Source: Ichthyophonus hoferi
Lineage: Eukaryota > Opisthokonta > Ichthyosporea > Ichthyophonida > Ichthyophonidae
Assembly (NCBI GenBank): GCA_002751075.1
Contig: NAOQ01000024.1
Location: 2,286 to 48,646 of the forward strand
Length of the DNA: 46,361 nucleotides
Direction: 5' to 3'
Below the pieces are notes generated by a model. The model was not told where the DNA came from and ran no database searches. It saw only the letters and a list, made by a program, of their open reading frames with translations. Shown one piece after another: positions 1 to 12,200 of the stretch (the stretch's first letter is position 1; every line of letters begins with the position of its first letter). The position numbers and the translations under genes are program-made.

Positions 1-37
1 TTGTTCTTGCTTATATGTCGTTTTTCTCTTGCATATA

Positions 38-39
<2 letters not shown>

Positions 40-72
<33 letters not shown>
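40..72. repeat. (ATT)n microsatellite
   Basis: A run of about eleven ATT units lies just before the first visible cyclase exon, inside the preceding intron. It ends a few bases before the inferred splice acceptor at 77-79. Confidence 0.9.
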
Positions 73-73
<1 letters not shown>

Positions 74-79
74 TCATAG

Positions 80-1967
80 TCTATATCGTTCTATGAGCAT
101 AACAAGGCCTATACTCTAACTATTACGATCCGACATCTTACTCCTACCCTAGAATGGACCGATCGAGGGTTCCCTTTACTCTCTGCCCGTATAGGCATAC
201 ACACTGGTACAGCCATTGTAGGCAACTTGGGGGCTCGACAAAGAATCAATTACTCAGCCATGGGTGATACAGTGAATATGGCAGAGGTTGGTATAATGTT
301 TTTCTATTTCTGTTGTCCTCGTTCCTTCTACTTCCCATTATTTTGCGAAGATATATATATATTTCCCTTTCTCTGACCTCTTATAGTGTTTGCTTTTCCT
401 TTAAGATTACTTTTTTTTTCCTCTTCACACCCTTTCCCTTTTATGGTTGACAAAGAGTCATTTATTATTATTCAAAACCGTTTACGTTGTTTTTATACAC
501 TCCCAACTGTCCTGAGTTGTTTATTTTATTACGTTTAAACGGGACACCTCGAATCCTCTTTTATATATTTGATATTATCTACCTATGGTACTCCTGTCTT
601 ACGTTTTCCAATCTGTTTATCCCATTTGTCATATATCTATACAGTGTTGTATGGTAATGTAATATAAACCATATTTAGACGTAAATGCGTGTATGATATA
701 ATAGTTAATGACTTGCTGTTATTTTGTTGGATTATTTTTGTATTTCTCTCGTTACATATTGGTGTTTATTACATTACTGTATTTTATTTACATCTAATTC
801 GGTTCACCTGCTCTCTTTAACCTATACCAGTAACCATATACTGGTATATCTATAAAATAATATTTTCTAAATTATACACTTTCATTTGGTGACTTTGACC
901 ACACACTAACACAATTGTATGTATGTACACAGAAACTAGAAGGACTTAGCAAAATGTATGGCACCAACATTATCATTTCAGAGGACACCCACTACTACGT
1001 CAAACATAAGTTTATATGTCGACCGCTTGATACTATTCCAGCCTGCCGGAGATCTGGGACTATGATGCTGTATGAGTTGATCTCTCATCGTACTACTGCT
1101 ACAAATCTAGAGGCAAGTGTGTTGACAAACTGAGGGATAGGTTCTTTTTCAATGAGTTGTTGTTCTTGGCCATCTCTCCTTGGTTTTTTTTAACGAAGCT
1201 ACCAGAATGCTAGCAGATAATTATAACCGGTGATCGCTATTGGTCTGAGCTGGGTTTTTATTTGGTTTAAAATGATTTACTAGGAGATTATAACCTTTAT
1301 TTGGTCACATTTATATTTAATGTAGAAGGATAGCAAACAGATGATGGTAGAATAATAATGATTACTATTGGGATATGCACCACTCTTCAAATCTATTTTC
1401 TTTCTGAACTAAAATCAGGACAGCTGGGAAGTCAAATCCATGTGTGATATACATACAATGCCATCTATATCATGTATTTAACCTGTTACTAACAATGACA
1501 TTGTCCAACCCCCTGTATATAGCAACTGTAGATACGTGACTCTATCATACCGCTGAGTATAGTTCAATACATTCATTTTTCTTAGTAACACTGTGATTAT
1601 TGCCATTCTTATTCTTATTATTACTATTATTGCTCTTATTATTACTACAACCATTCCAGAACACTCTACCTTATGCTATACCCATTTTTACCCAACTCTA
1701 TTCTTACCCTCTTCTCTCACTCCATCATCCCAATATCAGGTCTTATCGGCTAATTTCTTCAGTCATGCATATGAAGACTTCCTTCAGGGCGACTTTGAGA
1801 ATGCACGAGAGCTCTTCCTCCAATATTGCACAGTATACCAGCATGACTGCAAGGCAGCCAAACTGTTAATCGAGTCTTGCGATTACTTTATGAAGTATCC
1901 GCCTCCAGCAGACTGGAAAGGGTTGCGTCATACTCATTATATTGATAATGACGGTGACAGTGATTGA
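80..1967 (+). CDS. Class III adenylate/guanylate cyclase, C-terminal part (5' end outside window)
   Basis: Three exons are visible, all joined in phase 0: 80-286, 933-1112 and 1740-1967 (stop), giving 204 residues. The first carries the end of the catalytic domain, with motifs RIGIHTG, VGNLG and INYSAMGDTVN; the second starts KLEGLSKMYGT, the usual continuation. The third has a helical tail with GDFENARELF and ends near PPPADW, the TPR-like tail typical of many bacterial-type cyclases. The enzyme would make cAMP or cGMP from the nucleoside triphosphate. Ser replaces the base-specifying Asp/Thr in the YSAMGD segment, which recalls class IIIb enzymes. The transition-state Arg of the N-x-x-x-R motif is Lys here (codon 933-935). 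The metal-binding aspartates lie upstream of the window. The family is clear; the left boundary of the first exon (acceptor TAG at 77-79) is inferred. Multiple introns argue against bacterial contamination. Confidence 0.88.
1113..1739 (+). other. Probable GC-AG intron of the cyclase gene
   Basis: The exon ends ...CTAGAG and the intron starts GCAAGT, the typical context of a GC donor. The acceptor is ATATCAG at 1733-1739. Splicing here keeps phase 0 and joins the catalytic domain directly to the TPR-like tail. The nearest GT alternative (1117) would leave the frame and has a poorer context. Confidence 0.7.
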
Positions 1968-2296
1968 ATGGTTTCATGTTATTTGAATATATTCGATAAT
2001 TTATTATAATATAGTTAGTATTGCAGTATCTCAGTCTGAAATACTTTAAAGATACATATATATATACCTAGAGCTATTTGGCCTTCTGCCGCTCATGCAT
2101 ATATATATTACCACTACTATGCCTTGGTAGTTAGGATTATCATGTCATAGTTACATATATATGCGATGTAGCCACTCTCCTTGATTTTTAAAAATTCTTC
2201 GCCAACCCTTTAGATAGATATACTTACAGTGCTAGATATGGCATTTATGTGACTATCGGATTAACTTCTCTACGAATACTTGTTTATGTCTTTTAA

Positions 2297-2302
2297 AATA
2301 AA
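2297..2302 (+). terminator. Candidate polyadenylation signal of the cyclase gene
   Basis: AATAAA lies about 330 bases after the cyclase stop codon and is followed by A/T-rich sequence. Such hexamers are frequent by chance in AT-rich DNA. Confidence 0.35.
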
Positions 2303-2547
2303 GAGTAATAAAAAACCGACAAATTTTTTTCCCGGTAACATCACAGTGGACTGAATGTTTTTTATATTTAAAATTTGACAAGTGTGTGTTTGTAATTTAA
2401 TGAAAATCCAAATACACTGGCTAAGTTCAGTCCATTTTTATTCTTGCGAGAGTTCTATCCTTTTTTTTTTTTAATTTAAAGTAGGCCTTACCAGTTAAAA
2501 TCTGTATTAGAAACTGATGTCCAATGAATAGCATTTTACAACATTGG

Positions 2548-2693
2548 CATATATTCAAGACCCATTATTATCCGAAGTAAAAATGTCTTATCAAAGCAGT
2601 TTTGTCTAGTCTATTACATTATCCCCCTTTATAGCTTCAGTCAGTAAACGAGAAGCTATATATGCTGATAATAATGGGACATTCCCATATATG
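2548..2693. repeat. Imperfect inverted repeat with an inner hairpin
   Basis: A perfect 12-base complementary pair (2561-2572 with 2667-2678) is extended outward by a 7-base pair (2548-2554 with 2687-2693). Inside lies a separate 9-base hairpin (2630-2638 with 2652-2660, loop of 13). The two structures are not concentric. It could be a small MITE relic, a 3' UTR structure, or chance in AT-rich DNA. Confidence 0.45.
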
Positions 2694-3464
2694 TGTATTG
2701 ATAGGGCCAGAGTATATGGTAATTTATTGTCCTGCAATGAAATGAAACAGATCTTGGTAGAATAATTAATGAGATTTACTATTTTATTAAAATAAAGAGG
2801 TGCAATGGCAAGATAGAACTAGTTCATATTATGTCATTAATACAGCAGTTAAGATAGGGATATATTTTACTGTCATATGGGTCAATGTAAACAGAATTAA
2901 AACTCTTAGCTTTCTACTAACTGTATAAAGCAATACTACGTATACAAATAAACCTACGTATGTAAAATAAAATAGGTGCAAGTCGGTGGGTTTTATTGTG
3001 TAATTGTTCCACTAACCGAATTCAATTCTCATTTTCTATAATAGTGTCCATAAATTGCTATACCGGATATCAATAATGTATCCTCCATAATTGGATCAAT
3101 AACGATTAAACTTATACAGAATTGTTCTACATAAATTCAATAATACTATTTTTTATTCAAATTAAAGAGGAGACGAAATTTAAAATTTTGTAACTAAGAT
3201 AGATCAAAGAAGTATAAAATTCTAACATGGATAGATTTCAATACCTACATATAGTTTATTATCTGCTTCTTCTCTAGCCTATCTTTAGAACTATAGTTCT
3301 TACTTCCCTTGTTGTTTAATCGTACCTTCACATTACTACACGCATATTAAATAAAATTATAAACAACACTCATTGACTCGGTGCCATAATTCTTAAGTTA
3401 TTAGAAACCATTGATAACTATGCAGTATTTTTTTTAGGACAGACAGCGTGCTCAAGGATCTACC

Positions 3465-6144
3465 TTAGAACTTATCTACTGGCCAAAATACAGGCTCATA
3501 CCCTTGCTGGTTTTCATATAGCCGCGCAAGATCCATATTGTTTTCAATTCTTATCAACAAATTATTCTTATTTTCTACCTCAAAAGGGTTTACAACCATT
3601 GCCATCAATCCATTCTCTTCAATTTCCTCCACTGCGTTCACGACAGCAAATGACTTGATCGCCTCGATGTTTATAACAGTGTCTTGAGTCTTTCCTATAG
3701 GTACAAAGACTGCTCTAGGGCTCTGTATGACCATGTATTCACAACACTTCCTATCCTTTTTCATAGAGTACTCTTGTATAACATGGCATATCAAAAGAGA
3801 TAGGTTGGCTGTGTAGCTACTGGGTGAAGAAACATATTCAGTAACCAAAAGGGTAGGGGAGAAGCCTTCGCACTGTGAAATGGCAGCAAACAGGTAGGCT
3901 GTCACCTGGTTATTCTCCATTGTACAGATAGTGAATGTGCTCATGGTGGGAGTGCAGGGCTGAACCTGCAGAGTATATATATATCAGATATAGAAGGAGA
4001 TAACTATGGAAGGTGGAGGTGGAACTTATAGTAAATACCCAAGTCATATATCCGATAGTACAAAGGGAGAGGGAATAAAAGGCGGAGTAATTAGAAATGA
4101 TGATCATGATTTAAGTCATCAAATAATAATAATTCCGTTCATGAAATATATAATAGTATAGGTAAGTACATAGCGGTATATACTTAATATATTGGGAAGG
4201 TTACTATATACCAAAAAGAAGAACATATAATGTAACAATATATAGCTAGTAGCTAATAGAGAAACACTCAATGTAACTCTAAGTACTCACCTGCGGCCTC
4301 ACCCATTGGGACCAATATGATCTGTCCCTTCTCAGGGGTCCAGGCCATCTTCTCCTTTTACTATCCACGTCATACAGCGCGGAAATCTCCATCATTTGCT
4401 GTTCATCTTCAAAGTTGATTGGCCTAATATTAATGCCTTTCCCGTCCAATGTTCTCTCTATTCCTTCTCCTATTGGTCTAGTTAAATGACAATTAATTTT
4501 AATAGTGCGAGATGGAAGGTGTACATAACCTGAACGTGCATAAAGTTTTTGGGCAGCTAGCGAACGGGAGTGGAGAAGGGAGAGGTCGTGTGAGGGAGTG
4601 GTAGTCCGCATATAAGTCAAGGAATGGTCTAGAAGACGACTGGCCAATCCTTTGCCTCGCCAAGATGGATCGGTAGCCACTAAGGCGAAAGAGTAAGGGT
4701 GGTGGGAAGAATAAGGATATGCACAGTGGTGTAGTTGCATATAAATGTATATGTAGGTTAGTATGGATTAATTTGTACGTATATATATTCATAAATGACT
4801 GTCTATTATATTGCCATTCAAGGATATGTACTAGAAACAAGAGCGAGCTAAAGGATTTAGACCACCAATAACAAAGAATATATAATTATTCAGATATAGA
4901 TGCTGGGGTTCGTTGGGTAAATAAAATACAACGATTTGATTGTAGTAAATAACCCTAAGCAACTGTAATATTGATATTATTAAGATAGCACCCTATATGA
5001 AAATGGTGATGAATAAGGGTTATAACTTGGTTTATATTTAGGTGATTATATAAAGATCAATACGTATTCACGATGTAGTCGGAGTTCCAAAACATATATA
5101 TATATATATATATATCTAATGATTATCATAATAAAACCACAACCAATTACACAAAACACACAATAAAAATAAAAATAACAAAACTAAGACGTAACTATAA
5201 TTACATAAATATAGTGCAGTATTCTATACACTACCACATCATGATAGCAATATATGCAATGTACCTTCAGCCAGTCCTCCGCATAGAATATCTGTCGGTA
5301 GACTAGGAACATGACGATGAAATATTCGGAGAGTGGAGACAAACTGTAAGTTGAAAGTATATTTAAATATAAAGAATTACATCTCTACACACATACCAAG
5401 AGAAAGAGAAAGACAGAAAAATATTGAAAGTAAATAAAGTATAAAGATGTATGTATGTCAAAGAAAAAAGGGAAAAAAAACAAAATACGAGATAGCGGTA
5501 TATACAAAGACATACATAAAGAATAATAAAGAAGTTCAAGAGACTGAATATAAGACTAGAGAGAAAGGTATAAGAATACAGAACATAATAAGATATTAAC
5601 AGTAAAGGAAAGAAAAAGGAAAAACTTTAAGTGTATTTATGAATTACCGAGTAAGTCCATTAAAAAATATAATATAAGGAAGCATTTCATATTTAAAACA
5701 TGTAGTTCTCCATTTTTCTACTATGGCCTCTATCACTAAGGTCACTTTCTACTTAAAGAACACATTGATAAATGAAGGTCTGATGTTGCCTTACTGTTTT
5801 CCTATCTATGTATATCGATAACTATGAAAACAAATGACCAAAACCTATTGGACATCTAACCTCTAAGCAATAAATGATACCATTAAAACATAACCACCTG
5901 ATAGTACCTTAATATTAACCACTTTAACCCAACCCACCTTAGTGTTCTTAGTCGAAGGATCTTCATACTCTAATACAAATATCCCCTGGACATCCATCTC
6001 AGGGTCAGTCTCTACATGGTTCACAAATAACTGTCTAGGTGTAGGCTTGAAGGAAAATACCATGGTTAGAAAATCATACCATTTTTCCAGTTCACTATCT
6101 TGTAGACATCTTAACTTTAACTCTTTATCGGCATTCATGGTCAT
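3465..6144 (-). CDS. GNAT-family N-acetyltransferase, two-domain (Eis-like layout)
   Basis: Four exons, read on the minus strand: 6144-5938, 5350-region exon, 4679-4291 and 3965-3465 (stop). The second exon starts right after an acceptor TTACAG and ends GCTGAA|G before a GTACAT donor. The phases agree (0, 1, 0) and give 391 residues. The first half holds the GNAT core: STLRIF strand, CGGLAEV, then the acetyl-CoA pyrophosphate loop in WRGKGLASRLL (about residues 102-112) and LYARSGY, whose Tyr is the likely general acid. The second half (IRPINFEDEQQ, ALYD..RRRWPGPLRR..YW) looks like a second, degenerate GNAT unit. The product ends in Phe, as in Eis, where the terminal carboxylate acts in catalysis. 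The substrate is unknown. There is no signal peptide, so it is probably cytosolic. It is transcribed divergently from THOC5. Family confidence is good; the Eis-like assignment is tentative. Confidence 0.82.
5094..5115. repeat. (TA)n microsatellite
   Basis: About eleven TA units lie inside the intron between exons 2 and 3 of the acetyltransferase gene. Confidence 0.9.
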
Positions 6145-6654
6145 TCTTTTCTCCCTAAGGACACTTTATTTACACTGTGAATTGCCAGTTTATCCTTAAT
6201 GACAATGTACGTTGGTTCGAGTTTTATTTTTTAACTTATTATCTAGTAACAATTTTCAACCTATAGAATCTTCATAATCTACCTATAACTCAATATAAAT
6301 ATTACATAATAAAACATATTCTACCTATAATACTATAAAGATAACACAAAATAATAATATAATTAAAACTTTGGCATACCAGTCAATTTAACAATGAAGC
6401 TGTAGATCAAACTATATCTATATCAAGATCTGCCATTGCCCATAATTGCATTATAATCTAAGATATTGCAGGAATACCACGGATATTCCCTATGATTTTA
6501 GGGTAGACTAATTGTCTCCTAGATCAGTACAGTAGGTGGCGTACCCTAGCTAGTATATATAGTATAGTATTATATATATATGTATATATTCAATTATATT
6601 AATTTAAATATAATAGGCTAGCAGGGACAGTTCTCTTCATAGTCCGTGTGTAAC
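6145..6654. promoter_or_regulatory. Shared upstream interval of the divergent acetyltransferase and THOC5 genes
   Basis: About 510 very AT-rich bases separate the start codon of the minus-strand acetyltransferase from the proposed first THOC5 codon. This arrangement is compatible with a bidirectional promoter. I see no convincing TATA box or known motif beyond generic AT-rich tracts such as 6553-6590. Confidence 0.4.
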
Positions 6655-9182
6655 ATGGAGGTGTGAAACCTACTATAATATATTGTAGAGAAAGAAGCCT
6701 TTTGTTATGTTTCACTTTGTATTGGTTATACCTTTACAGGCTTATTGGTAGTTTCTATCAGCAAGCTTTCCACTAGCTTGTTCTCTCTTTCTCATCTTTA
6801 TGCTTTTATTTATAATCTATATATTTTTATATATACATATATACGTACTTTATATTTCTATTAAGAATACTTTACTTTCTCCTCAACCAGTCTATTACAC
6901 TCTTTATCTCATACTTACCTATTTTCACGTACACCATCCATAGGAAGCTTCTGCCACCAAGGCAGCTAAGCCCAATATGGCACCTGCTTCAGATAATACT
7001 ACAATTCCTGTTGCCATGGAAACTGATGACTCAGATAAGCGAACACACGTTAGCTTGGATGAAAAATGTGAACAAAACATGAAGCGATTCAAAGCGAATC
7101 TTGGCCACTTGGAGGAAAAGGTTAAGGAGACAATAATAGCCTGTGACGAGTTAGAAGCTATTATAAGAAGGGTGGAAGAGGCTCCTGCTGTTACTGACCC
7201 TACGGTGGGTAGGTGGGGAGGGTTAAGGTTGGGGTGAGGTAGGCTTCTAGTTGAGCATGTTTCTTTATGATGGTAAAATGTATGGGTTAAAGGGAAGGGC
7301 CTGCTTTGTGTATATTGTGTTTATGTATATGTAATATGAGGGAGTAGAAAGTGGTGAGAGATGGCTATGTGTTTATGTGTTATGTTATATATATTAATAG
7401 TTATGTAAAGAGAGCATGTAACTGGGTGGGTAATTTAATTTTGAATAAACCTTATTGTTCCAATCATATGGAACCTATAGTCACTATTATTATTTTAATA
7501 ATACAAATTTAATAACAATATATTTAAATGATTGGTAGGCAGGCCCATTTATAAATTCCTTATTTTTTATGTTTTTTTTTGCATCTTTTCATTGAGTGTA
7601 TACAAGCCTATTATTTACCATCAACGGGACAAATACTTGAGAAACAGTATAGAGGACGCACCCAGGGACTGTGCTTCTCTCCCCGCCCTACCACATCCTC
7701 CTTCTATCATTAACCATTCCTCTTCCTTGTTTAGGATACTACAGCATTAGCTCTGAGGATAGAGACAGTGGCCCAATTACAAATCCTCCGCCAGTTAAAC
7801 CGTGATTTGTACACCTCACCTAAAGACTTGGGGTTAATGGTATAACTATTCCTATATACCTTGTTATATTACTATGACCATATACCCTATTGCATTACTT
7901 TTAGTATATTGTATTGTAGTACTATCACTAAATATACCTTCTTGTAACACATCACTATATCCCTCTCTGCTCTCCTTTATATTTCCCTGCCCCCCACCTG
8001 TCCGATCGATATATTTGTTTTTATTCCTGTGTAACTATTGGTTATCCATCATCTGATTTCTTATATCTACCATCACTCATTGGCTAACTATGGTATCCAC
8101 AGACCAATCATGGTAGTCTAAGCTTTGCATTTAAAGAGGCAGCCAATAGCAAAGGACTGACACTATATGATCGGCAATACCTAGTTCACTATCTCAAGGC
8201 ATGTATAGACTCAGAGGTGGCTCAGGGGTGAGTGGTTTAACTTGGTATGATATCATACATCTCTTATTTAATAAGTTTATCGGGGCAATCCTATGCTTTA
8301 TTTAAAGGAGCTATATTGGTAATTCACTTCATTATCCTTGATAATTGTTCACCTAATCATTAATTTAATTTTATCTATCCAATGCCGATCAGCTATACGG
8401 ATTAGTCAAATAGTCATTGGATCATTATCATGATTATTAATTTTTATGTAGCAACTGAATTATTGTTTTTGTTCTTTAAAATCAGGTGCTAATTCTGCCT
8501 TCATGCTTATAATAATGAAGTTATATTGCATAGCAATGTGTAGGTGTTCATACTGTATACACTATACTGTACTAATCTTTATATTACGAATTCATATTGT
8601 TATTTGATTGGTTGCTGTATATACTATGAACGTAATCATGCTAGTCTTACTATAATTCCTTGGAGTGTCTTCCATTACCACATACACATTACTTTATACC
8701 TACAAAGGGATGGAAATAGGTGGGGATGGGCTCGTTTTATATATAGTTATATATACTAACAAAGAGGAGCCCCTACATTTCTAACCCAGTAGATATAAAT
8801 GTTTGAGAGTACATAATGGTGTCTATATTTGCTTGCATGTTGATATTAATATAGGGAAAGGGATTAAAGGTTTATCACTATATCACTAGATGTGATTATA
8901 AACGGCCCATACATATATATAGAAAGAGAGAGAGAGAGTATAGCAAAGGAAGTACCTGTGCCGCAAACCATTCCATGGATTGGATAATTAGCTTGAGACA
9001 ATTGGTTGATAAGAAGCTAGATTATTGGTGGAGAACGCACCGTTAACTAATGCACATTTGAAGAAGATATGATTTGATTGGAGAGCACTCAAATGACAAA
9101 ATAAAATTTTGACCTATTAAAATTAGTGGTATATGTCAATGATAATATAATATAATATAAAGGTGATATAATCTCTTACCTA

Positions 9183-9213
<31 letters not shown>

Positions 9214-12200
9214 ACTCTATAGTACTGGTGAACACAAACTCCTGGCCTTGATCGACAAGGACCAGTTTCTGGAAGAGGCACCTGAGAATATGAAGACCAA
9301 TGAGAAGATCTCGGACGAAAAGAACCTCTTTATTAGTCGAATGGATTACGAGAGGGCCCAGAGAAAGGCGTGAGTATGACGCGTCAATGACGTGTCACCT
9401 AGGTGTGATTACATGAGTCTATCGGTGTATTGTGTTATTGTTTTTCTGTGATTGTATTTCTATCTACGACTATACATAGCTGTCTGTATTTGTTTATTGT
9501 TGTATTTGTTTTCTATGCGACCTTAACTATGGGTTGCTGTTATTTCTCTAGCAAAGTCATGTATTCCACAGTTTATTCTCTACCTCCGATATCTCTCTCC
9601 ATTTTCTATTTGCTATCTGACCAGGCTTTATATTTATTCTCTCCAATATACCTGTACTCCTACAACACAATAGTTGTTACTTTCTCCGTTTATGTTATAA
9701 TTGAATATTATCTTTCTGTTTCAAATTGCGCAGTACTAAGGTCTTGGTACCCTTGTCTTACCAATTAATCCCACTCTCTCTCTCCCTCTCTACCAATTAT
9801 AATATTTCTTGTACAGATTAATGGATAAGGCTGAAGAATTGGCCCAGCGCAAGAAGGTGATAGTCGGAGTGACCAATCACAAGAAGGGCGTTATTGCCTC
9901 CATCAATCCGAAACTTCATAAGCTCCTAGCTGTACGTCTATTGGTTATAACTCGTGTTTCAAAATCGGATATATGTGCATCTACCTGTGACCTTTTATCA
10001 GCCCCCTTACCTCCCAGATCCTTTTACTAGATCATGCATTATATAAATTCTTTCTAGTGAGATGTGTTAAGGGATGTCTAATTGGTTCTTTGTCACTGTT
10101 AGTTATTTTCTGTGTTGGTAATGGTCCTGATCAAGTTATCTTTGCCGAAATATTTTGGTTTGCTTAATAAATTGTCGTCACCTCTCATATTATACGAGAC
10201 AAGCTAATTAAATGACAGTGAAATGGTATTTTATTGTTTAAAATTACCTGAGTGGGGTCAGAGTGTCAAATATGGAAGGAGATAAATGTTTACGTAAACA
10301 ATATTATTGGTTGCCTTGTAGATCTTGGAATTTATTGGAGGTGAAGAATGACCAATGACCAATCAGTAATAATTACTTTGATTTTGGACTAATTATATGT
10401 GTCGATCTGAGATGTGTCCAACCAATAATCTTTGCTTCGTGTGGCGTCATACAGTCATGTCGTTTTTATTGTTTCGCTAGCCCTATTTATTGTTTATATG
10501 TTATTGGTTTGTTTTTACAATAATTATTTACTCATTTGGTTTTTTTTATAAAAAATTCTAATTGCATTAGATACAGCGATTGCTAACCTACTATCTTACC
10601 CCCAAGGTCTGTAAGGAAGTGCAGCAACGGGCCAATCCCTCCATCAATAATGACCTGGCCTGTCTCCTCCCTGAACCTTTATACAATATATACCTTAACG
10701 TGACTGCCTGCATACGTGCCTATGGTTAGCATTTCCCATCCCCCCCCCCACTCTCACAGTACACCATATCTATATATATAACTTTGGGATATTATACTAG
10801 GATTTGTTTGTGTTGATTCAACACTCTGTAATAACGTACCTATATGTTGTATGTAGTTATGTTCACCAGCCACCTTTTGCAGGTATATGTTCCCTCTCTT
10901 TCCTAATGCTATAATGCTCATAGGAAGAGACCTTACAGAGAGTATTGATGGGCCGTAGGGTCAAATATGTTCATTTCACATTTGATTGGGGTTGTTTTTA
11001 TTCCGCTTTCATGGCTGGTTTAGAGAGAGATAAAGATAAAAAGTTATACAACATATATATATATAATACAGAAAAGGAAGTAATTCGAATAAAGTAATAG
11101 TATGTTTGCGACCACACTACATATGTTATAGTTTAGCTAATGTAATATCATTATCCTGTAGAGATGCCTGTATCAGCCAGCATCCAAGGCAAGGTTGTGG
11201 AGGTTAAAATGTTTAACAGTGTATTAGAGGTAGGTGATATGGGTAAGGAGAGATGGTGGCGTCACACAGGGAATAACTTTTATATATATATATATATATA
11301 TATTCTCTACATAGATAGGTATTTCTTGTTCATCAGTATGTACCCATAGGGAGAGAAAGAAGGCATATTAAGGTCGACAAGTCATAAGAGGTGATACGAA
11401 GTGTTAGTAAATGCCCACAGGTCACATATACATAGGTAACATGGTATTGGAAGATATGACTTAGAGGTGATTTTTATAAGTGCGGTAACACGGGTAATGA
11501 CTGTAACAAAGGCCATATACTGAGATGGGGGAAATATACGTGTCTATTGTTTGTAGCAATTAGCCATGTAATATAGGATGCCCTGCTAGAATCAATCTCC
11601 TCTCTCATGCTGCAGCCACCTACCTCTCCCATTACAGAAGGATATTAAAACCAAGCCTGCCACCAAGGCTATAATGTCCAAGGTGTTTCCTTTATCGTTG
11701 GATCTATCCTTTAGGGGTCCTGGTAAAGTATTTGTACCGGTGGCGGTGCTGGCTTCATATATATAAGCCTCTTTTTCCCTTATCCTTTTTTTTTGTACTT
11801 TTCTTTCGCGTGCTAACCGTACAACATAATTACTTTTCTTTCGCGTGTCCATGTATTAATGCATTCACAGCACATTTTGTTGCATTCACTATGCTAAATA
11901 AAGGTTATTACCTGCACTCCCTTAGACTTATGGGCCCGTTCCTGCCTATACAGGTCATCCTGACGTCGTAGTGACCATTCGATACCTCCCCCACCTCCAC
12001 CTAATAACGGTCACTGTGAAGGATACCCTACGAGAGGCACGTCTCTTGCCCACCAATCTGGTGTCTTCTGTATGGGCAGCTAACGCCCTATTGGACGAAA
12101 TCTTCCCTGACGACCGAGGCCGTCGTCTCCCTTTTAATGCATCCCCTGTACAAGCAGCACTTCACATGGCTGGGTACCTCTCCCTTCTTTAAGGATATTG

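Larger units (their letters stand above)
1968..3464. other. Intergenic, convergent 3' ends
   Basis: This lies between the 3' end of the cyclase (+) and the 3' end of the acetyltransferase (-). It is AT-rich with no supported gene. It holds a candidate cyclase polyadenylation signal (AATAAA, 2297-2302) and an imperfect inverted repeat at 2548-2693. Confidence 0.7.

Noticed and set aside
80-1967. Bacterial contamination as the source of the bacterial-type cyclase
   Set aside because: The gene is split by two introns with good splice sites and sits on the same AT-rich eukaryotic sequence as the other genes. An ancient transfer remains possible but is not shown here.
10613-10724. A shorter version of a THOC5 exon starting after CCCCCAAG
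   Set aside because: The longer exon from 10571 is also open and in phase, and its extra residues match the family segment better; the short form cannot be excluded as alternative splicing.
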